Shown here: positions 7,942 to 16,150 of the stretch, one piece after another
How positions within the stretch are numbered: the first letter of the stretch is position 1
How the letters are laid out: the number at the start of each line of letters is the position of its first letter
Assembly: GCA_947494715.1 (NCBI GenBank)
Contig: CANLWG010000027.1
Coordinates: 1-33,284, forward strand
Reading direction: 5' to 3'
Origin: an uncultured Flavobacteriaceae bacterium
Lineage (GTDB): Bacteria > Bacteroidota > Bacteroidia > Flavobacteriales > Flavobacteriaceae
Length of the DNA stretch: 33,284 bases
Notes under the pieces: generated by a model
Seen by the model: only the letters and a program-made list of their open reading frames with translations
Told to the model about the DNA's origin: nothing
The model's database searches: none
Translations under genes and position numbers: made by a program

Positions 7942-9381
7942 ATGTCCAAAATAGATTTTTCCAATTATGAAACCAAGGGTTTTTATGATGAAATGTTCGC
8001 TGCCGACAATGAGGTTCGACCAAGCTATGCGTTGTTTAGAAAGCGATTGGAAAAATTAAGTAGAAACAAGCTTGAATTCCTGCAGCATGCGACCGATAGG
8101 GCGCAACTGTCGCTAGGTATGACTTTCAATGTTTATAGTGATAATCAAGGTGTAGAGCGTATTCTTCACTTAGACATTATTCCTAGAATAGTTAGTGGAG
8201 AAGATTGGGAAGTTCTTGCCAAGGGCCTTGAACAAAGAATAATCGCACTGAATATGTTCATCGATGATATTTATAACGACCAAAAGGCATTAAAGGATAA
8301 AATAATACCCAAGGAATTGGTTTTCTCGAGTGCTGGCTATCTTAAAGAATGTGTTGGACTGAAACCGCCCCAAAACGTGTGGAGCCATATTTCTGGAACC
8401 GATTTAATACGGGACGGAAAAGGAAATTTCAATGTGCTCGAAGACAATCTTAGATGCCCATCAGGGGTGTCATATATGTTAGAGAATCGAGAAATTCTCA
8501 AACGTACTTTTCCAGAATTGTTCGAAAAATTACATGTAAGGCCCGTTCATGATTATTCACATTATTTGAGGGATATGTTGGAATCGCTGACGCAAGAATC
8601 CCCAGCCTCAATAGCGGTTCTAACTCCAGGAATTTACAATTCGGCCTATTTTGAACATGCCTATCTGGCTCAGCAAATGGGAGCTGAGTTAGTAGAGGGC
8701 AAGGATTTGGTCGTTAAGAACAATTTCGTATACATGATTACCACGAAAGGCTTGCAAAAAGTGGACGTTATTTATAGAAGGGTAGATGACGAATTCTTAG
8801 ACCCCTTGACTTTCAACAAAGATTCTTTGCTTGGTACCCCAGGTTTGTTCGGAGCCTATTTAAAAGGAAACGTAGTTCTTGTAAATGCCCCAGGAGCTGG
8901 TGTCGCCGACGACAAGGCCGTTTATGCCTATATTCCACGATTGATAAAGTATTACCTGGGAGAGGAAGCCCTGGTAAAAAATATCAAAACCTACATTTGC
9001 GCAGAAGAACAGGACCTGAAGTATGTTGTTGAAAATATAGCTAAGCTGGTCGTGAAACAGACCGATGGTTCGGGTGGTTATGGGATGTTGATTGGTCCAA
9101 GAGCGACCAAAAAAGAAATTGAGGAGTTTTCCTTAAAAGTCAAAAACAATCCAAGGAATTATATCGCCCAGCCCATGATCAATCTTTCCAGGGTGCCCAC
9201 GATGACCGATGATACAATTGAGGGTAGGCATGTAGATCTCAGGCCCTATGTCTTGTACGGGAAAAACGTAAAGATAATTCCAGGTGCCCTCACGCGCGTC
9301 GCGTTAACGAAAGGTTCTTTAGTAGTCAATTCATCGCAAGGTGGTGGCAGTAAGGACACTTGGGTACTAGATAACAAATAA
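7942..9381 (+). CDS. Circularly permuted ATP-grasp type 2 protein (amidoligase)
   Basis: A 479-residue cytosolic protein of the CP_ATPgrasp_2 (former DUF404/DUF407) family. Hallmarks are LEDNLRCPSGVSYMLENRE at 166-184 (the acidic/Asn metal-ATP motif moved forward by permutation), YRRVDDEFLDP at about 278-288, and VKQTDGSGGYGM at 371-382, the glycine-rich ATP loop. HVDLRPYV lies near 430. The length is normal. It should form an amide or peptide bond at the cost of ATP, but the substrate of this class is unknown. It is the first gene of a tight operon with alpha-E (11 bases on) and transglutaminase genes. Comparative genomics has long linked these families to synthesis of an unknown peptide or protein modification. 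Confidence 0.9.
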   Translation: MSKIDFSNYETKGFYDEMFAADNEVRPSYALFRKRLEKLSRNKLEFLQHATDRAQLSLGMTFNVYSDNQGVERILHLDIIPRIVSGEDWEVLAKGLEQRIIALNMFIDDIYNDQKALKDKIIPKELVFSSAGYLKECVGLKPPQNVWSHISGTDLIRDGKGNFNVLEDNLRCPSGVSYMLENREILKRTFPELFEKLHVRPVHDYSHYLRDMLESLTQESPASIAVLTPGIYNSAYFEHAYLAQQMGAELVEGKDLVVKNNFVYMITTKGLQKVDVIYRRVDDEFLDPLTFNKDSLLGTPGLFGAYLKGNVVLVNAPGAGVADDKAVYAYIPRLIKYYLGEEALVKNIKTYICAEEQDLKYVVENIAKLVVKQTDGSGGYGMLIGPRATKKEIEEFSLKVKNNPRNYIAQPMINLSRVPTMTDDTIEGRHVDLRPYVLYGKNVKIIPGALTRVALTKGSLVVNSSQGGGSKDTWVLDNK

Positions 9382-9392
9382 AATAGGAGTTT

Positions 9393-10355
9393 ATGTTAAG
9401 TAGAGTAGCGAATACCATGTATTGGATGAACAGGTACATCGAAAGGGCCGAAAACTATGCCCGTTTTATGGACGTGAACTTCAACCTCGCCCTAGAATCT
9501 CCATCTGATAGCACGGAACAATGGAAGCCTTTGGTCGTCATTACCGGGGATTGGCCATTGTACGAGTCGCTCTATGAAAAGGTAGATAAAAAACAAGTTA
9601 TCTTTTTTTTGGGGTTTGACCCTGAAAATCCGAATTCTATATACAACTGTATTACCAAAGCGAGAGAAAATGCACGGGCGATACGTCCCGAAATCACTAA
9701 AGAGGTATGGGAACAAATTAATTCGATTTATTTCTTTGTTAAGGAAGGTTTGGAGAAAAAACGATGGAAAACAGGCGACCCAAGATATTTTTTCAAGAAA
9801 ATCAGAGAAGACTGTCAACTGCTCTATGGTATTTTAGATTCTACCATCTCAAGAAATGAGGGTTGGCATTTTGGGAAAATAGGACAGTTGCTCGAACGTG
9901 CCGATAAAACCTCGAGGGTCATAGACGTGAAATACTACATTTTATTAACCTCAACAGAAGCTGTGGGCACGCCTTTAGATTTGATGCAGTGGGCCGCACT
10001 GTTAAAATCAGTAAGTGCCTTCGATATGTACCGAAAAAAATATGGCAAGCTTACGGCCCTGAATATCTCCGAGTTCTTGATTTTGGACAAAACCTTTCCG
10101 CGGTCTATGCTGTGCTGCCTTATTCATGCAGAACAATCGCTATATGCGATTACTGGAAATTCAGGCGGTTTTACCAATAGTGCCGAAAAACAGTTGGGCA
10201 AGCTAAAAGCGGAATTGGAGTTCGCCGATATCGAAGATATTTTCAACAGCGGACTTCATGAATATATTGATGGTTTTCAGCAACGGTTGAATGCGATTTC
10301 GATGCACTTTTATGACTCCTTTTTTACCACACAGATTAATCAGATGCAACAATAA
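9393..10355 (+). CDS. Alpha-E domain protein (former DUF403)
   Basis: A 320-residue, mostly helical soluble protein. It begins with the very typical MLSRVANTMYWMNRYIERAENYARFMDVN and later shows IGQLLERADKTSRVIDVKYY at about 166-185, the two glutamate-containing helices that name the family. Alpha-E proteins always keep company with CP-ATP-grasp genes and are presumed partners or accessory enzymes. An AGGAG is found 4 bases before the ATG, an unusually good ribosome site for this organism, supporting the start. It sits 11 bases after the ATP-grasp stop and 32 before the transglutaminase gene, so co-transcription is very likely. Confidence 0.9.
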   Translation: MLSRVANTMYWMNRYIERAENYARFMDVNFNLALESPSDSTEQWKPLVVITGDWPLYESLYEKVDKKQVIFFLGFDPENPNSIYNCITKARENARAIRPEITKEVWEQINSIYFFVKEGLEKKRWKTGDPRYFFKKIREDCQLLYGILDSTISRNEGWHFGKIGQLLERADKTSRVIDVKYYILLTSTEAVGTPLDLMQWAALLKSVSAFDMYRKKYGKLTALNISEFLILDKTFPRSMLCCLIHAEQSLYAITGNSGGFTNSAEKQLGKLKAELEFADIEDIFNSGLHEYIDGFQQRLNAISMHFYDSFFTTQINQMQQ

Positions 10356-10387
10356 GTTGCACATAGCCAAATATCCAATTTAGACAG

Positions 10388-11233
10388 ATGCACCTAAGGA
10401 TTGTTCACGAAACGGAATATGCTTTTACCGAACCAGTTTTTCTGGAACCACATTATCTCAGGTTCAAGCCAAAAAGCATGCCTTTTTTTGGTATGGAATC
10501 CTACGAATTGAATCTCTCCGTACTGCCATCGGGAATTTCGGAACAGGAAGATGCAGAAGGAAACACCATACATTTTTGTTGGTTCGATGGTATGCATAAT
10601 AACATCCATATTAAATCGGAAGCTTTACTAAAAATCACCCCTTTTAAACCATTCAATTTTTTAGTGCACCCTGCGAATTGCAATCTAATTCCGTTCAGGT
10701 ATCCTCAACAGTTGTTTCCACTATTGCAAAATAATTTAACAGTCGCGAAAATCAGTGATTCGTTACTTGATTATGGACAGGAAATTCTTAAAAATGTCGG
10801 ATCAAGTACCATTTCTTTTTTGTTAAAGTTGACCATACGAATACATGAAGATTTCAACTTGGAAATTAGAGAATTTGGCGTTCCATTACACCCCAATATA
10901 ACCTTTGAAGGTAAAACAGGTTCTTGCCGTGATTTAAGTTGGATGCACATACAACTCTTACGTAATCTTGGCTTAGCAGCTAGATTTGTAAGTGGTTACT
11001 ATTATGTTGATGCAGAAGACCCACAATATGAACTGCACGCTTGGGTGGAGGTTTTTATTCCCGGGGCCGGCTGGATCGGTTTTGACCCCAGCAATGGTAT
11101 CGCTACCGCCAATATGCACATACCAGTTGGTTCTAGTTGTCATTATGAGAACACAATGCCGGTTTCAGGCTCGGTTCGAGGGGATGCACGGGCATTATTG
11201 AAGACCGATTTAAAGATAGAGATGATAAATTGA
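10388..11233 (+). CDS. Transglutaminase-like cysteine peptidase of the CP-ATP-grasp operon
   Basis: A 281-residue protein. An N-terminal beta-rich transglutaminase_N/BTLCP domain covers about 1-90 (MHLRIVHETEYAFTEPVFLEPHYLRF). The core transglutaminase domain has catalytic C180 (GSCRDLSWMH), H217 (ELHAWVEVF) and D233 (GWIGFDPSNG). No signal peptide is seen, so it acts in the cytosol. Such papain-like proteins usually hydrolyse or transfer peptide amides, and in this operon they are thought to process the product of the ATP-grasp enzyme. It is the last gene of the operon; the following gene is 240 bases on with its own candidate operator. Confidence 0.9.
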   Translation: MHLRIVHETEYAFTEPVFLEPHYLRFKPKSMPFFGMESYELNLSVLPSGISEQEDAEGNTIHFCWFDGMHNNIHIKSEALLKITPFKPFNFLVHPANCNLIPFRYPQQLFPLLQNNLTVAKISDSLLDYGQEILKNVGSSTISFLLKLTIRIHEDFNLEIREFGVPLHPNITFEGKTGSCRDLSWMHIQLLRNLGLAARFVSGYYYVDAEDPQYELHAWVEVFIPGAGWIGFDPSNGIATANMHIPVGSSCHYENTMPVSGSVRGDARALLKTDLKIEMIN

Positions 11234-11351
11234 CTTTTTATGCGCCTCTTTGATTATTACTTCTTGCTTTTTTCCAAATCTAGATGTTCGTTCTGGTATA
11301 AAAACCCTTTTTAAGGGTGAACAGATGCAACTTCTGATTTTTGTCAATACT

Positions 11352-11365
11352 GCTACTTAAGTAGC
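11352..11365. promoter_or_regulatory. Candidate operator GCTACTTAAGTAGC, best copy
   Basis: GCTACTTAAGTAGC is a perfect 14-bp palindrome and defines the consensus, with 5-bp arms and a TTAA spacer. It lies 110 bases before the small exported protein gene. TATTTATG at 11390-11397, one base off the TAnnTTTG -7 box, is centred 35 bases downstream. Confidence 0.65.
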
Positions 11366-11474
11366 GGTTTGAGCTTGCATAAGCTATTTTATTTATGGGC
11401 AAGTACAATAACTTGAACAAACACAATACAGTTGGAAGAAACATCGCCAATATTGACTTAATATACGAAAAAAC

Positions 11475-11783
11475 ATGAAAACACTATTTGTATTTTTAGT
11501 TGCTTTTGCTTCAATGGCAACAACAGTAGTCGCACAAGAAACCGAAACTGTAAAAGCCACTTTTAATGAATATTCTGAAGGCACTTATTATTTTACCGAT
11601 TCGAATGATTTTTCCATTGAATTCGAGCATATATCAAAAGAGGTATTGTCTCAGTTCAACCTAGCAGGGGAAGAGTTTAAAGGAAAACTTTTTCAAATTA
11701 CCTATGAGGTAGATGCTGAAGAAGACGAAGATGGAGATACAATCGCGGTCAATACTATTGTCGGATTAAAACTGGTGGAATAA
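11475..11783 (+). CDS. Small exported acidic hypothetical protein
   Basis: A 102-residue protein with a clear signal peptide (MKTLFVFLVAFASMATTVVAQ, cut after about residue 21) and an 81-residue mature part. The mature part is rich in Glu and Asp, with a run YEVDAEEDEDGDTIAV at about 78-93 that could bind divalent cations. The remaining pattern suggests a small beta domain. No lipobox is present. I do not recognise the family. It follows the best copy of the local palindrome and stands alone between the transglutaminase and the next small gene, so it may be a strongly induced envelope protein of the same regulon. Confidence 0.7.
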   Translation: MKTLFVFLVAFASMATTVVAQETETVKATFNEYSEGTYYFTDSNDFSIEFEHISKEVLSQFNLAGEEFKGKLFQITYEVDAEEDEDGDTIAVNTIVGLKLVE

Positions 11784-11950
11784 TTTTTCCAAAGATTATT
11801 TGATAGAAGAAATTGAATAGTTGTGTACTCAAAATATAGAGGAATGCTCTATCACTATAGTTTTTACTCAGAAGAGCTATCAAAGTGGCCGTTGTGAAGT
11901 TTGAAATGATCTACTTTAAAAATCGGTCGATATTTTTTTGCAATCAGTTA

Positions 11951-11956
11951 GCTACC
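11951..11956. promoter_or_regulatory. Possible operator half-site GCTACC
   Basis: Only the left arm GCTACC is present, 66 bases before the ATG of the 89-residue protein gene. A six-base match is expected by chance at this rate, so this is noted only because of its position. Confidence 0.12.
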
Positions 11957-12021
11957 CATATAATCCTATATCGTTTTAGTTCTGTTGGAAAGTTGATACT
12001 TATTAAACGTTTTACCATTCC

Positions 12022-12291
12022 ATGAAAAAAATAGCCGTTAATTTTGAAGATATTACCACTGAAGTAATAAATGAACTAGCAAAACAGTATCCATGTGGAT
12101 TTGTGGAAAGTGATATTATAAGTTTCAGTAGTTTTAACGATGAATTGGAAGATCGGGTAAAACTAATATTTAATGAAACGGTTTACCTCATTAAGAAATC
12201 CACTATTGAAGATTGGGCAACATATAGATATGAAGAGGGCTATTTCAAGTCCATGGGCAATGAAGGGGAACAGAAAGATGCTGACTTATAA
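12022..12291 (+). CDS. Small hypothetical protein, 89 residues
   Basis: A soluble 89-residue protein with the mixed alpha/beta pattern MKKIAVNFEDITTEVINELAKQYPCGF and an acidic, lysine-containing tail. It has no signal peptide, membrane segment or known motif. Codon use and composition fit the neighbours, and nothing on the other strand competes with it. It lies 109 bases before the Kef-type antiporter gene, in the same direction, and could be co-transcribed with it. I do not recognise the family. Confidence 0.6.
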   Translation: MKKIAVNFEDITTEVINELAKQYPCGFVESDIISFSSFNDELEDRVKLIFNETVYLIKKSTIEDWATYRYEEGYFKSMGNEGEQKDADL

Positions 12292-12400
12292 TTAATTATT
12301 CCAATAGCATAATTTCATTTTTCATAATAACTTCCTGCCTCCCCTTTTTTATATACGGTTCTTATTATTTAGGCATATCTTCGGAACAATATCAAAATTA

Positions 12401-13621
12401 ATGATTCCATTAAGTACAGCTTTCGACCCAACAATCGGGCTTATCTCAATTATGGCCATAGTCATAATGGCCGTAGGTCTGCTTCTAAAAAAATTAAAAC
12501 AACCATACATAATTGGATATATCCTAATTGGTGCCGTCCTTGGCAAATACGGGTTAGGTTATATTGAAGATTCTGAAATGATTCACAGTCTGGGAGAAAT
12601 CGGAATCATTCTTCTATTGTTCTTCGTTGGCATGGAGATCAGTTTACCTGAACTGATAAAGCAATGGAAAGTCGCTGCCATAGGGACTTTTTTACAAGTC
12701 TCCGCAAGTGTATTATCCCTAATAGGTATCGGCTTTTTTTTTGATTGGAAAATCGAACGTTCTATCATCATCGGATTTGTTATCGCCTTGAGCAGTTCCG
12801 CGGTAATCATAAAATTACTTTCGGATAAAAATCTGATAAACTCGCGTATCGGCAAGAATGTTTTAAGCATTCTACTGATGCAAGATATCATTATCGTTCC
12901 GTTGTTAATCATCACCTCTGCCATTTCTGGTAAAGAACAATCGTTGGAAAACATGTATATTATGTTGGTTGGGGGCTTACTTATCGTTGGCACACTAATT
13001 TATATTTATCAGAAAAAGACAATTCATCTTCCGTTTTCGAAAGCCATTGAAAAAGACCACGAACTTCAAGTTTTTCTGGCGATTTTATTCTGTTTTGGTG
13101 GAGCGCTGTTGTCCTCGTTATTCGGATTGTCAGCGGCACTAGGGGCATTTGTGGGTGGAATGGTCATGCATACTTCAAAGGCGACTCATTGGATTTTTAA
13201 TACTTTAGATTCGTTCAGGGTGCTGTTTGTAGCCATCTTTTTTATTAGCATTGGATTGCAATTGGATTTTGGTTTCATCTACGAACACGCCTTTGCACTT
13301 TTATCAGTTATTCTTGCGGTTTACATCACGAATCATTTTATCAACGCAATCGTTCTTCGCCTATTCTCTTGCCCTTGGAAAGAAGCATTTCTAGGAGGCG
13401 CCCTGCTCGCTCAGATTGGTGAATTGAGTTTTTTGATTAGCGCATCTGCCTACAGTTTAAATATAATAGAGAGCTATGGTTATAAATTTACGATTAGTTT
13501 GATCTCGCTTACCCTTATAATCAGTCCTTTCTGGATAACACTTACCGAGAAACTAATAGCATATCAAAGAATTCAAAAAGTAAAGCAAGCCAAAAATACA
13601 CCGACGGGGCTTGGCAAGTAG
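12401..13621 (+). CDS. Kef-type / CPA2 monovalent cation:proton antiporter
   Basis: A 406-residue inner-membrane protein with about 12 hydrophobic segments, covering the complete Na_H_Exchanger domain (residues about 12-390). Typical stretches are QPYIIGYILIGAVLGKYGLG (29-48), LLLFFVGMEISLPEL (70-84), ALSSSAVIIKLLSDK (128-142) and GLSAALGAFVGGMVM (243-257). The C-terminal RCK/TrkA_N regulatory domain of KefB/KefC is missing. The protein ends in a short basic tail after the last helix, as in many Bacteroidota members. It should exchange K or Na for protons in pH or electrophile stress. No operator copy is seen immediately upstream. Confidence 0.88.
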   Translation: MIPLSTAFDPTIGLISIMAIVIMAVGLLLKKLKQPYIIGYILIGAVLGKYGLGYIEDSEMIHSLGEIGIILLLFFVGMEISLPELIKQWKVAAIGTFLQVSASVLSLIGIGFFFDWKIERSIIIGFVIALSSSAVIIKLLSDKNLINSRIGKNVLSILLMQDIIIVPLLIITSAISGKEQSLENMYIMLVGGLLIVGTLIYIYQKKTIHLPFSKAIEKDHELQVFLAILFCFGGALLSSLFGLSAALGAFVGGMVMHTSKATHWIFNTLDSFRVLFVAIFFISIGLQLDFGFIYEHAFALLSVILAVYITNHFINAIVLRLFSCPWKEAFLGGALLAQIGELSFLISASAYSLNIIESYGYKFTISLISLTLIISPFWITLTEKLIAYQRIQKVKQAKNTPTGLGK

Positions 13622-13666
13622 ATGCTTGCCAAGTGGTTGTTCAACCTAATGTAAGGGTAGGAAAAG

Positions 13667-14353
13667 CTAAACTTTGTCTGCATGAGTGGTGCCTCCGAAG
13701 GAGTCAACATACTTAAAATTATGGAACCAGTACGCTGAAGAGATGACCGAAAAAATAACTTCCTTATCACTCTTCTTCTCAGAAGTAAGCTGCCAAATAA
13801 TATCTTTTGCGTCCTTAAAGTCTTCGCCTTCTACTTGTTCTTCAAACAACCGGTAGATTAAAGTATTCTTAGGAAGACCTTTAACTAACAAACGAATTAG
13901 AGCGGATTCTGAAAAATCATTAAAAACTGATATACCGTCATTGGTGGTGCCCGTAACTTTTACTTGGAACATGATTGCTTCCGGATGTGGAAACTTCCCG
14001 TTGAAAGCTTCATATAGCAATTGATTTACATTAAAAAATTCTTCATGTAAGGAAAGATCTGCATATTCCTCCCATATTTTTTCATCCAACATTTCGCTGG
14101 ATAAATTTTCGATTTGACCGTTGGAGAGTCTATCCTTGAAGACATATTCTAGAACAATTTTAGCCGCATCTTCTGGGTCATTGTCCGTTAACGACATTAA
14201 GCACATTTCCTTTAACTCTTCTGGTGTCAGTTCAGAAGTGTCCCCATAATCCATCAAATCAAGTAAGTCTAGATATTTTTGTTGGTTCCATGAATTAGGT
14301 AATTCCTGAATAGAAACGAATTTCAATTTCACTACATTAAAAGATGCCTTCAT
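13667..14353 (-). CDS. Hypothetical acidic protein, 228 residues
   Basis: Soluble and acidic with no signal peptide, starting at ATG 14353 (MKASFNVVKLKF). The frame is open further upstream to a TTG at 14383, which I reject because the extra residues look random. Visible blocks are an N-terminal strand-rich piece, a helical acidic middle (about 33-90, with DDPEDAAKIVLEYVF-like sequence), a beta stretch PEAIMFQVKVTGTTNDG, and a C-terminal helix ending in FHNFKYVDSFGGTTHADKV. I do not recognise the family, though such proteins are conserved hypotheticals in Flavobacteriia. It faces the Kef-type gene with 45 bases between stops. Confidence 0.65.
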   Translation of the reverse strand: MKASFNVVKLKFVSIQELPNSWNQQKYLDLLDLMDYGDTSELTPEELKEMCLMSLTDNDPEDAAKIVLEYVFKDRLSNGQIENLSSEMLDEKIWEEYADLSLHEEFFNVNQLLYEAFNGKFPHPEAIMFQVKVTGTTNDGISVFNDFSESALIRLLVKGLPKNTLIYRLFEEQVEGEDFKDAKDIIWQLTSEKKSDKEVIFSVISSAYWFHNFKYVDSFGGTTHADKV

Positions 14354-14475
14354 ATTAAGACCTGAATTTAAATTTATAATCAAAAAGTTGAAATACTATG
14401 TCATTACACAATAAGTTTACCTATCATTTTTCCTGAAATATCATAAAGAAGTTTCCAATTAAAAATTCCGTTCGT

Positions 14476-14787
14476 TCACTTAATCTCATAAATGGTATTG
14501 TTGATCATTTCTACCTGACTAATATCTTTAATTCCATCTTTCTCAAAACTTTTTTCGAAGTTTTTCAATACAACTTCAGGAATTGCCTCGGTGGTTATTA
14601 AGTTATTCGTTTCCAACCAGTTACCTTGAATATCGAATAAAGCAGAGTAACACTTTTTTATCAAAATAAAGTCGATGTGCCACCTTGATACATCTATTTG
14701 TTGCCATTGAACGGCAGTAGTATTAGGGTATTTTATTTTGAATGCACTAATCACAATGGGGCTCGCAAAGTTGTGCTTGTTCTGCAT
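14476..14787 (-). CDS. PepSY-like / BLIP-like small protein (DUF2874-type)
   Basis: A 103-residue protein matching the pattern of the putative beta-lactamase-inhibitor-like PepSY family: FKIKYPNTTAVQWQQ at the front, a central FILIKKCYSALFDIQGNWLET, then IPEVVLKNFEKSF and a closing NNTIYEIK strand. Family members usually have a signal peptide and two such repeats. This one has a single repeat and no signal sequence, so it may be cytosolic or shortened. The start ATG at 14787 is the only reasonable one. A near-perfect palindrome lies 219 bases upstream, with a TACTTTTA box between. Confidence 0.7.
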   Translation of the reverse strand: MQNKHNFASPIVISAFKIKYPNTTAVQWQQIDVSRWHIDFILIKKCYSALFDIQGNWLETNNLITTEAIPEVVLKNFEKSFEKDGIKDISQVEMINNTIYEIK

Positions 14788-14975
14788 GAACCTTGTTGGT
14801 GCGGATAACGTATCCTTAAGTTTTTGAATCCACTCACGTTCCGTTAGGATTTTGGTCAGTAAATGTTAGGTATCACGTTATAAGTATACAAAGGCTACTT
14901 GCTGATATTAAAAGATGTTACAAAACAATGCAGAAAAAACCCTCCAATACCTAAAGCACCCTTTAAAGCAATACA

Positions 14976-15019
14976 TAAAAGTACTATTCAATAGCTTCTT
15001 AGACAGCTACCTAAGTAGC
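14976..15019 (-). promoter_or_regulatory. Candidate promoter of the PepSY-like gene: palindrome plus TACTTTTA box
   Basis: GCTACCTAAGTAGC (15006-15019) is a 14-bp palindrome with one central mismatch. Reading leftwards, TACTTTTA (complement of 14976-14983) is centred 33 bases downstream of its centre, exactly the arrangement seen before the TerB-like gene. The following gene on this strand starts at 14787, giving a leader of about 185 bases. Confidence 0.5.
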
Positions 15020-15078
15020 ACTTTGAAGGTGAAACATCAAAACAAGAAAGTAAGAAATGAAGTGAGATGGTAAAAGCG

Positions 15079-15786
15079 TTAATTGCTGTATTTTTCCTCC
15101 GCAACGGCAAGAAGTAACTCTAAATTTTTAACATTGATTTGTTTTCGGCTGACCGAAATAGCCCCGCTTCTTTTTAACTCTTGAATATGTCGACTAACAA
15201 CTGCGCGGGTGGTTCCGATTAGACCGGCTATCTCTTCATTTGGTAAATCGTTGATTAATTCAAGTTGGCGTGTTGCTCCATTTACATTTTTAAGCAACAA
15301 ATTTGCAAGGCGCACAAGGGTACTATGAAGGGTGACATCGGTTGAAACATCCATTAATTGACTCATTCGTTCCCCTAAATAATGCATAATCGCTTTGTGT
15401 ACCTCCGGATTCTGATTTATCCAATGCCTCATATGGTCCATAGGAATCTTTAAGACCTCGACAACATCAAGAGCTTCCCAATAGACATCATGAGGTTTTG
15501 TATCCAATAATGACAACACATCAAACACGCTGCCTTTAGTTAGTATAAAAACAGTGTGTTCGCGCCCTGAATCTGGATTTGATTTAAATACTTTAAGCCT
15601 ACCATTTACGATAATATGAAAGGTAGATGAGAGCTCTAATCCGCTTTTGAAGCTTTTTACTTTCCAATGGTCTAATGTCATCGAATGGAGTAAAGATTCT
15701 ATGGCTTCAGTATTTGAATCTTTAAAGAATGGGGAATTCAATAAAACTTCATGGCATCTCAAATAATCAGTGTGATCAGGTGTCAT
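15079..15786 (-). CDS. Crp/Fnr-family transcriptional regulator
   Basis: A 235-residue regulator. The cyclic-nucleotide-binding-like barrel covers about 15-125, the dimer helix about 125-160, and the Crp-type winged helix-turn-helix about 160-225 (LPNEEIAGLIGTTRAVVSRHIQELKRSGAI at 181-210). It lacks the N-terminal and central cysteine cluster of Fnr (only C11), and no cAMP-contact RxS motif is evident in the barrel, so the signal is unknown. The recognition helix has Arg at the positions equal to Crp R180 and R185 but Ala where Crp has E181. A site other than TGTGA-N6-TCACA is therefore expected. It is the obvious candidate to bind the local GCTAC-N4-GTAGC palindrome. Confidence 0.88.
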   Translation of the reverse strand: MTPDHTDYLRCHEVLLNSPFFKDSNTEAIESLLHSMTLDHWKVKSFKSGLELSSTFHIIVNGRLKVFKSNPDSGREHTVFILTKGSVFDVLSLLDTKPHDVYWEALDVVEVLKIPMDHMRHWINQNPEVHKAIMHYLGERMSQLMDVSTDVTLHSTLVRLANLLLKNVNGATRQLELINDLPNEEIAGLIGTTRAVVSRHIQELKRSGAISVSRKQINVKNLELLLAVAEEKYSN

Positions 15787-15875
15787 TTGTTACGCTGTGG
15801 TTGAACCGCAATTTATGGAAATTTAAGTAATTAGAGCGGTGTTTTACATATTGAGTAAAGTACAGGAATACAGAA

Positions 15876-15915
15876 CAAAATAGAAGTATTCGTAATAGTC
15901 TTGTACTTAAGTTTC
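15876..15915 (-). promoter_or_regulatory. Possible autoregulatory site of the Crp/Fnr gene
   Basis: TGTACTTAAGTTTC (15902-15915) matches the consensus palindrome at 10 of 14 positions, including the core TACTTAAGT. Towards the gene, TATTTTG (complement of 15876-15882), one base short of the TAnnTTTG box, is centred about 30 bases away. The distance to the ATG is about 116 bases. Confidence 0.35.
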
Positions 15916-16102
15916 TAAGGTTAGCTCAACAATTACATTCTATTCAAAAGAGGATTTACACAGTTTTTGCGTGGAATGATCTTCGGGAAGAATTCAAGAT
16001 TAATATGTGATAAGAAACCATATCATGTGTCAATTTTTTACTATGCATTTTTAGGTTCCATTGATCTGCCGTTTTAAAGAACTGAGGAAAGAAAAAGGGA
16101 AA

Positions 16103-16130
16103 GTCTTGAAAAAGGTTCTTTATATGGAAC
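16103..16130. repeat. Dispersed 28-bp repeat, copy A
   Basis: It begins GTCTTGAAAAA and ends TATGGAAC, and matches copy B (20338-20365) at 22 of 28 positions without gaps. It lies 20 bases past the stop of the cyanophycinase-like gene, whose transcript would read its complement, including GAAC followed by a run of five T. It may act as a weak terminator. Confidence 0.4.
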
Positions 16131-16150
16131 TACTTCAAAAATGAAGAATT

